Program-made: the position numbers and the translations under genes
The notes under the pieces: model-generated
Databases searched by the model: none
The model's input: the letters and a program-made list of their open reading frames with translations, nothing else
Told to the model about the DNA's origin: nothing
Shown here: positions 58,478 to 64,000 of the stretch, piece after piece
How the letters are laid out: every line of letters begins with the position of its first letter
Numbering within the stretch: position 1 is the stretch's first letter
Assembly (NCBI RefSeq): GCF_023806485.1
Contig: NZ_JAMSLR010000001.1
Coordinates: forward strand, 248,001-312,000
Source of the DNA: Thermalbibacter longus
GTDB lineage: Bacteria; Chloroflexota; Chloroflexia; Thermomicrobiales; Thermomicrobiaceae
Length of the DNA: 64,000 nt
Direction of reading: 5' to 3'

Positions 58478-58506
58478 AGTGTACTGCTCAGTAAGGCGAG
58501 CGACAA
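58478..58506 (-). promoter_or_regulatory. Promoter of the fluoride riboswitch transcript
   Basis: TTGTCG (58506-58501) and TACACT (58483-58478) are 17 bases apart on the minus strand. A start near 58470 would put the first transcribed bases directly before the aptamer at 58461. Confidence 0.5.
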
Positions 58507-59033
58507 GATGATCAAGGGAAAGATCTCCATTCGCTCCGCTGCCCGGCTCGATCTTCCGGCACGCTACAACTCTCCGATGTACGATGCAGTCTCGGTGTCA
58601 CCGTTGGTCGATGCACTTGAGCACGGGCCATGACCGTCTAGGGCCGCGCTTAACTTCCGACTTTTCCCGGCACGCACAGATGCTTTCCGTCGTATAGTTT
58701 CTGGTGAGAGGTGCCGGGGTGGGACTGAGGGTAGAGTGTCGCTCTGGCATGGCGCCTCTCAGTTGACGCGCACATCGCTCGGGGACTGTCAATCCGCTGG
58801 CGGCTGTCGTTCGTAGGTAGCACGAGATGCTTCTGCCGCTCTTGCACGTCGACATCGCGAATAGTCCGGGGCTCGCTGCCAGCCCGCACGTGACGATTAC
58901 CCTGCTCTTGACAATCGCCGGGAGCATCTATCTCGTGCTGCGTCGACCACAGGGTGCGCTCACCGCGGGCGTCGTCCCCGCGTCGTACCGGGCGGGTGCC
59001 GCGTGCGTCGAGAGCGCGGACCGAGGCCGTGCC
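58507..59033. other. Intergenic stretch with no firmly supported gene
   Basis: This 527-base gap separates the riboswitch promoter from the next plus-strand gene. The frame of that next gene is open back to 58827, with a hydrophobic stretch (VTITLLLTIAGSIYLVLRRP) that might be a real N-terminal extension. Otherwise I see no RNA gene, repeat or clear promoter. Confidence 0.35.
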
Positions 59034-59441
59034 ATGCGGGTCTCATCCTTTACCTGCTCGAGTTGGCGGATGCTCGGGCGCAATGCCACGGGCGCCGGTC
59101 TGGTCCTCGCGCTCGCGCTCGTGCTCAGCCTGCTGTCGTTTCCGACCTCCTGTCGCTGTGGGGCCTCCCTGCCGCACGAACATGTCTTGTTCGATCTGCC
59201 CGGGCACTACCATCGCGGTCACCCGGCTGCCGGCACTGTGGGTACCACCGACGCCAATGACTACAACGGGCCGCTGCTGCGTGCCGCGGAGGGATCGGGG
59301 GCGATTGGCCAGCCGGCGACGGCCGTCGTTCAGCTCCTCTCGTATCCGCTGCTGCGGGTGCTTCAGGTGCCTCTCTTCTCCTCCGTCATCGCTCCGGACG
59401 GCCTGGTGCTCGTTCCCGATTCTCCACCTCCCCGCGTGTAG
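59034..59441 (+). CDS. Histidine-rich exported or membrane-anchored protein, unknown function
   Basis: From an ATG at 59034 the product is 135 residues: a hydrophobic helix (GAGLVLALALVLSLLSFPTSC) followed by CRCGASLPHEHVLFDLPGHYHRGH, a cluster of two cysteines and five histidines able to bind metal, and a second hydrophobic stretch (VVQLLSYPLLRVLQVPLFSSV). It precedes two copper-related genes on the same strand, so a copper-handling role is possible. The start is uncertain; 58827 and 59070 are alternatives. Confidence 0.5.
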   Translation: MRVSSFTCSSWRMLGRNATGAGLVLALALVLSLLSFPTSCRCGASLPHEHVLFDLPGHYHRGHPAAGTVGTTDANDYNGPLLRAAEGSGAIGQPATAVVQLLSYPLLRVLQVPLFSSVIAPDGLVLVPDSPPPRV

Positions 59442-59564
59442 CCTCCGCATCGAACCCACTAATCGAACCTACTAGAGGTTCAGCCAATACCGGTGGCAGG
59501 GCGATAGCTTCGAGCTGGTTCCCTGTGACCGGCGGAGTAGAGACAAGCGAGCGAGGAGGCTACC

Positions 59565-60239
59565 ATGAGCGCGAAACGAGCGTTGTCGTTCCCAACGCGC
59601 CTGGTCGTGGTGCTGGCGGTCGCGATTGCTGGTTTGATCGCGACCATCGGCTCTGCTAGCGCGCACGAGCACCGGCACGTCGGCGAGTACGAGATCGTCG
59701 TCGGCTTCCTGAACGAGCCGGCGATCGTCGAGGAACCGAACGGTCTCGAGCTACGCGTGATGAAAGGCGAGGGCGACGCGGCCCAGCCGGTCGAAGGGCT
59801 GGCCGACACGCTGCAAGCGGAAGTCATGTACGGCGACCAGGTGATGCCGCTCCAGCTCCGCCCAGCCTTCGGCGAGCCCGGCTCTTACAAGGCCGAGTTC
59901 ATCCCGACTGCCGAGGGCGCTTATACCTTCCACATCTTCGGCACGATCGAGGGCACGCCGATCGATGAACGCTTTACGAGCGGGCCGGAGACGTTCTCAG
60001 AGGTGCAGTCGCGTGCCGATCTCAGCTTCCCACAGCGGGTATCGCCCGCCTCGGAGATCGAGCGCATGGCGGGCGAGGCGAACGATGCCGCCGCGACAGC
60101 GCGTCTGCTCGGCATCGCTGGGCTCGTGGTCGGGCTGCTGGGGCTGATCGCAGGCGGGAGCGGGCTCGTGCTGGCTCGCCGGGCGATGCGATCGACGTCG
60201 GAGACGGCGCGGGTGATGCCGCGCGAGGCCGAGAGCTAG
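59565..60239 (+). CDS. Exported, membrane-anchored protein with YtkA/FixH-like domain
   Basis: This 224-residue protein has a signal peptide (LVVVLAVAIAGLIATIGSASA) whose mature end starts with the metal-binding-like AHEHRHVGEYEIVVGFLNEPA. A beta-rich domain (LQAEVMYGDQVMPLQLRP, GSYKAEFIPTAEGAYTFHIFGTIEGTPID) of YtkA/FixH type follows, and then a C-terminal helix (LGIAGLVVGLLGLIAGGSGLVLARR). It lies 12 bases before the CopC-CopD fusion gene, so co-transcription is almost certain. Copper delivery to cytochrome oxidase or the periplasm is plausible, not proven. Confidence 0.75.
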   Translation: MSAKRALSFPTRLVVVLAVAIAGLIATIGSASAHEHRHVGEYEIVVGFLNEPAIVEEPNGLELRVMKGEGDAAQPVEGLADTLQAEVMYGDQVMPLQLRPAFGEPGSYKAEFIPTAEGAYTFHIFGTIEGTPIDERFTSGPETFSEVQSRADLSFPQRVSPASEIERMAGEANDAAATARLLGIAGLVVGLLGLIAGGSGLVLARRAMRSTSETARVMPREAES

Positions 60240-60251
60240 CGAGTCGGGGCC

Positions 60252-62510
60252 ATGAAGCGGCGAGCGCGGCGAGGAGGGCGACGGCTTGCCACCGTCCTCG
60301 CAACTCTGCTCATTCTGATCGGCCTGCCGGCGGGGATCGCCAGGGGACACGCCTTCCTCGAGCGCAGTGACCCGGCGGCGAACGCAGTCGTGCCCCAGGT
60401 GCCCGGCGAGGTGCGGATGTGGTTTACCGAGCCGCTCGAAGCCGCCTACAGCCGGGCCGAGCTGTTCGATGCCCAGGGGCAGCGCATCGAGACAGAGCCG
60501 AGCCACGTCGGCACCGACCCGAAGGAACTGGTGCTGCCTCTGCCACCCGACCTGCCGCGCGGCACCTATACGGTGCAGTGGCGCAACGTCTCGGCGGCTG
60601 ATGGACACCCGCAGGTGGGCTTCTTCTCCTTCACCGTCGGCACAGTTGCCGATGTCCAGGTGCCGGCTCCACCCCCACCGTTGCCGGTCGGCTTCGCGCC
60701 GACCTGGCTCGACGCGCTCGGGCGCTGGTTCGGCCTGCTCGGGCTCACTGGGCTGCTCGGCGCGCTCGTGTGCTGGCGCTGGGTCATTCGCCCGAGCCTG
60801 GAGCCGTTGGAACCAGATCGGCGGGAACGAGTGGCCGCCGCTGTCCGAGCTCTGTCGCTGGCCGGCCTTGCCTTGGCCTCGATCGGAAGCCTGGTTGGGC
60901 TGGGTGTGCAGGCCTGGAACGCAGAGGGCCAGTTCTCCCTCGCTGGGATCTGGGGACTCCTCAGCGGAAGCCGGTTCGGCCTGCTCTGGTCGCTTCGCGT
61001 CGCGCTCCTGCTGGCGCTGGGAGGGTTACTGGCCAGGCACTCTGCCTGGCACGAGCCGCCGTCCGGGCGCAGGGTCTGGCTATGCCTGGGGCTGGGCCTG
61101 GCGGCGGCTCTCGCCTATTCATCGATGAGTCACGCCGCCGCGCAGCCGGCAGGGCGCCCGGCCGCCGTCGCTGCCGATTGGCTGCATCTGGTCGCGGCGA
61201 GCGTCTGGGTTGGCGGGCTGCTCGCGCTGCTGGCTGGGCTCATCCTGGTTCGGCGCGGCGAGATCGAGCGGTGGCGGGAAGTCTACGCCCTGGCTATTCC
61301 ACGCTTCTCGACGCTGGCCATCGCCAGCGTCGCGATCCTCACGCTGACCGGCCTGTACAGCGCCTGGCTCCAGGTCGGCAATCTCGAGGCGCTGCGATCG
61401 ACCGGCTACGGCCGGGCGCTACTCGTCAAGCTCGCTCTGGTGCTGGTGCTACTGGAGCTGGGAGCGATCAATCTGCTGGTCACCGGCCCACGCATGCGCC
61501 GGAGCGTGGACGCGCCGAGGCACTTCGGCTACACGGTGCTCGCCGAGGCGGTGCTCGGCATCGCCGTGTTACTGGTCGTCGGCGTCCTCACCAGCTTGCC
61601 TCCGGCCCGCGACACGCTAGCGGCCAGCTCTGGACGGGCGAGCTTTCACTTCGCCGAGGGCGAGGTGCATGCCTCGTTACAGGTCTCGCCGGGAGCGGTC
61701 GGCTTCAACCGGTACACCGTTGACCTGGCGCTGGCCGGCCAGGACGTTCCCGAGGGCACCCAGGTGCTCCTGCGCGTGACGCCACCGGGCAACCTGGAGG
61801 GTGTGCGCGAGATCGAGCTGGCCCGGCAGGCGAGCACGAGCGGGCAGCAGGCCCGCTTCGAGGCGAGCGGCAGCGAGCTGAGCGTCGTCGGCGCCTGGGA
61901 GCTGGAGTTGATCGTCCGCCGGCCCAACGCGGCCGACTGGCGTGTCTCGGTCCCGCTCGAGGTCGCCCAGGCGCCGCCAACCGAGCGCCAACCCGGGCCT
62001 CCGCCGCGCTTTGCCGGTTTGACCGCTGCGGCTGCTGTGGCGGGACTCGGCATGGCGATCATGCTGCTCACCGTTGGCCTCCGCCGGCGTGATCCGCAGG
62101 GTAACGGCCGCTTTCTCGCCGAACTGGGTGCTGGGCTCGCTTTGGTCTGTGCCGTGGCGCTCCTGGTCTCCCGTCTCGACCAGACGCCTGGGGTGGCCGC
62201 GCGCAACCCGATCCCGGCGACGCCAGAGTCGATCGCGGCCGGGCAGGAGCTCTTCGTGGCCAACTGCGCCGTGTGCCACGGCGCCTCTGGCCGTGGCGAC
62301 GGGCCAGCGGCCGCCTCGCTGGACTGGCCACAGATCAATATGGACCTCACTGCTCACCTCTACCAGCACACCGATGGGGATCTCTACTGGTGGATCAGGG
62401 AAGGGAAAGCAGGCACGCCGATGCCTGGCTTCAAGAATCAACTTGCTGATGAGGAGATCTGGCACCTGGTCAATTACCTTCGGACGCTGGACCGACGTTC
62501 GGCGCCGTAG
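60252..62510 (+). CDS. CopC-CopD-FixH-like-cytochrome c fusion protein
   Basis: This 752-residue protein has four modules. Residues 1-33 are a signal peptide, and CopC follows (mature HAFLERSDPAANA with the N-terminal copper histidine; VSAADGHPQVGFFSF with the Asp-x-His ligands). Residues about 145-455 are CopD with eight or more helices (SSMSHAAAQ, DWLHLVAASVWVGGLLALL). A beta domain follows (LQVSPGAVGFNRYTVDLALAG, VGAWELELIVRRP). After two helices comes a class I cytochrome c with CAVCH, and GTPMPGF carrying the likely axial methionine. It should move copper across the membrane and may pass electrons. Confidence 0.9.
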   Translation: MKRRARRGGRRLATVLATLLILIGLPAGIARGHAFLERSDPAANAVVPQVPGEVRMWFTEPLEAAYSRAELFDAQGQRIETEPSHVGTDPKELVLPLPPDLPRGTYTVQWRNVSAADGHPQVGFFSFTVGTVADVQVPAPPPPLPVGFAPTWLDALGRWFGLLGLTGLLGALVCWRWVIRPSLEPLEPDRRERVAAAVRALSLAGLALASIGSLVGLGVQAWNAEGQFSLAGIWGLLSGSRFGLLWSLRVALLLALGGLLARHSAWHEPPSGRRVWLCLGLGLAAALAYSSMSHAAAQPAGRPAAVAADWLHLVAASVWVGGLLALLAGLILVRRGEIERWREVYALAIPRFSTLAIASVAILTLTGLYSAWLQVGNLEALRSTGYGRALLVKLALVLVLLELGAINLLVTGPRMRRSVDAPRHFGYTVLAEAVLGIAVLLVVGVLTSLPPARDTLAASSGRASFHFAEGEVHASLQVSPGAVGFNRYTVDLALAGQDVPEGTQVLLRVTPPGNLEGVREIELARQASTSGQQARFEASGSELSVVGAWELELIVRRPNAADWRVSVPLEVAQAPPTERQPGPPPRFAGLTAAAAVAGLGMAIMLLTVGLRRRDPQGNGRFLAELGAGLALVCAVALLVSRLDQTPGVAARNPIPATPESIAAGQELFVANCAVCHGASGRGDGPAAASLDWPQINMDLTAHLYQHTDGDLYWWIREGKAGTPMPGFKNQLADEEIWHLVNYLRTLDRRSAP

Positions 62511-62713
62511 CTGCGCTCTACTGGTACCGGAGTCGATGGTTTGGAGCCGGGAGGCCCGAAATATCAGGAAGAGAGTCCGCAAGTGACCGGTCTGCGGTAT
62601 CATTGGGAAGCGGCGCACCGTGCCGAAGGGAGGGTAATGGCCCCTCTTGCGGCACCGCCCGGAACCGGAGCGCTGGCCGGGGGCGACGGCGCACGGAGGT
62701 GGGTGGGTAGACC

Positions 62714-64000
62714 ATGAGTATGGCGAGACTCTTCCCAGGGATCAACATCGGCTACGTCCTCGAGCAGTACGAGCGGTACCAGCAGGATCCCAATCAGGTC
62801 GATGCAGCCTGGCGCGCGTTTTTCGAGCGCTGGGGTTCGGTGCTGGTGGCCGAAGAGGGGCCTACGACGCCGGGCGTGGCCGCTCCGGCAGTCGACCTGG
62901 CCAAGGTGGCTGCCGTCGTAAGCCTGGCCGAGAGCATCCGTAAGCGCGGCCACCGGGCGGCGCGCCTCGACCCGCTCGGGAGCGACCCGCCGGGTGACCC
63001 GGCGCTCGATACCGGCTATCACGGGCTGAGCGAGCGTGACCTGGAGACGTTGCCAGCCAGCATCGTCGGCGGGCCGATCGCCCGGAGCAGCCAGAACGCT
63101 CGCGAGGCGATCACCCGGCTTCGTGCCGTGTACTGCGGCACGATCGGCTATGACTTCGGTCATGTCGAGGAGCCTGAGGAGCGGGAGTGGCTGATCGAGG
63201 CCGTCGAGAGCGGCCGTTTTGCCGTGCCCCCGACGCCCGAGCAGAAGCGCGCGCTGCTGGAGCGGCTCACCCAGGTGGAGGCCTTCGAGCGCTTCCTGCA
63301 CCGCGCCTTCGTCGGACAGAAGCGCTTCTCGATCGAGGGCACCGATATGCTCGTCCCGATGCTCGACCACATCGTGAGCTCGGCGGCGGAGGTGGGCATT
63401 GCGACCATCGCGATCGGGATGGCCCACCGGGGCCGGTTGAACGTGCTGGCCCACGTGCTGGGAAAGCCATATGAGCGAATTCTCGCTGAGTTTCTCGGAC
63501 TGAATCACCGCGAGCCGTTCTCCGAGGCCGAGGGCGGCAGCCTAGGCTACACCGGCGATGTCAAGTATCACCTGGGTGCCAAGCGTCCTTCTGGCGAGCT
63601 GCCGCTCCAGATCACGCTCGCTTCCAACCCCAGCCATCTCGAGTTCGTCAACCCGGTGGTAGAGGGTATCGCCCGTGCCGCGCAGGAGCGCCGTGACCAG
63701 CCCGGCGCGCCACAGCGTTCGCCTGATGCCTGCCTGCCTGTCCTAATCCACGGAGACGCCGCGTTCCCCGGTGAGGGCATCGTCGCCGAGACCCTGAACA
63801 TGGCTCAGCTTCCCGGCTATACCACCGGGGGGACGATCCACATCATCGTCAACAACCAGCTCGGCTACACCACCGAGCCATGGGAAGGCCGCTCGACGGC
63901 CTATGCGAGCGACGTCGCCCGGGGATACGAGATTCCGGTCATCCACGTCAACGCGGATGACCCTGAAGCCTGTCTCATCGCGATCCGGCTGGCGTTCGCC
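62714..64000 (+). CDS. sucA: 2-oxoglutarate dehydrogenase E1 component (runs off the right edge)
   Basis: The ATG at 62714 follows GGAGG at some distance. The first 429 residues are visible. MARLFPGINIGYVLEQYERYQQDPNQVDAAWRAFFERWG is the N-terminal segment that binds the E2 core, and the thiamine diphosphate domain starts with FVGQKRFSIEGTDMLVPMLDHIV, IGMAHRGRLNVLAHVLGKP, GDVKYHLGA, SNPSHLEFVNPVVEG and HGDAAFPGEGIVAETLN. It decarboxylates 2-oxoglutarate in the TCA cycle. The E2 gene would be expected beyond the window. Confidence 0.93.
   Translation, partial: MSMARLFPGINIGYVLEQYERYQQDPNQVDAAWRAFFERWGSVLVAEEGPTTPGVAAPAVDLAKVAAVVSLAESIRKRGHRAARLDPLGSDPPGDPALDTGYHGLSERDLETLPASIVGGPIARSSQNAREAITRLRAVYCGTIGYDFGHVEEPEEREWLIEAVESGRFAVPPTPEQKRALLERLTQVEAFERFLHRAFVGQKRFSIEGTDMLVPMLDHIVSSAAEVGIATIAIGMAHRGRLNVLAHVLGKPYERILAEFLGLNHREPFSEAEGGSLGYTGDVKYHLGAKRPSGELPLQITLASNPSHLEFVNPVVEGIARAAQERRDQPGAPQRSPDACLPVLIHGDAAFPGEGIVAETLNMAQLPGYTTGGTIHIIVNNQLGYTTEPWEGRSTAYASDVARGYEIPVIHVNADDPEACLIAIRLAFA

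Noticed and set aside
58508-58633. Short plus-strand frame overlapping the riboswitch promoter
   Set aside because: It lacks a ribosome site and recognisable protein features, and it lies over the promoter on the opposite strand.
1-64000. CRISPR arrays, tRNA, rRNA, insertion sequences, phage genes
   Set aside because: I found no spaced direct-repeat array, no tRNA T-loop with matching arms, and no transposase or integrase frame anywhere in the window.

Overview
The window reads as chromosomal DNA of a high-GC bacterium, most likely a thermophilic or thermotolerant member of the Chloroflexota, class Thermomicrobia (Sphaerobacter/Thermomicrobium type). This placement is an inference from GC-rich codon use, frequent GTG starts and the gene repertoire; no rRNA or tRNA gene was found to confirm it.

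Layout. 1-8.7 kb holds mixed catabolic genes: the edge of an MFS transporter, an M24 peptidase-fold protein, a threonine synthase-like PLP enzyme, an alcohol dehydrogenase, a lipoprotein, a LigB-type dioxygenase, a cysteine dioxygenase and a HAD hydrolase. 8.8-11.6 kb has ispH and a PAP2 phosphatase/GDPD pair. 11.7-17.3 kb is a compact hemC-hemD-hemB-hemL-hemA run covering glutamyl-tRNA to uroporphyrinogen III. 17.3-22.2 kb, on the minus strand, carries a ComA-like phosphosulfolactate synthase homologue, an MmgE/PrpD protein and a penicillin acylase. 22.3-28 kb has an ECF sigma factor with a zinc-finger partner, then an ABC exporter with a two-component system. 28-31 kb has MarR, YCII and GyrI-like genes and an ECF sigma gene broken by an in-frame TAG. 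31.5-39 kb has small membrane proteins, a cupredoxin, a MoxR/DUF58/DUF4129 operon and an M81 peptidase.

39.6-43.8 kb looks like an accessory locus. Two regulators with degenerate receiver domains precede two paralogous small exported proteins, followed by a SipW/archaeal-type signal peptidase fused to a large extracytoplasmic domain. Its right edge runs into a truncated copC gene. 44-47.6 kb is a CmtR-like/P-type ATPase metal-efflux block with a duplicated repressor, a truncated ATPase and a clear promoter/operator.

47.9-58.5 kb joins formate metabolism and fluoride defence. It has a three-gene formate dehydrogenase whose catalytic subunit contains an in-frame UGA (selenocysteine) followed by a SECIS-like hairpin, formamidase (fmdA) with an AmiS/UreI channel and divergent fmdB, a CrcB fluoride channel with DUF190, and a cation/proton antiporter-UspA operon behind a recognisable fluoride riboswitch. 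Formamidase would supply formate and ammonia, and the dehydrogenase would oxidise the formate. 59-62.5 kb is a copper-related group ending in a CopC-CopD-cytochrome c fusion, and the window closes inside the gene for 2-oxoglutarate dehydrogenase E1.
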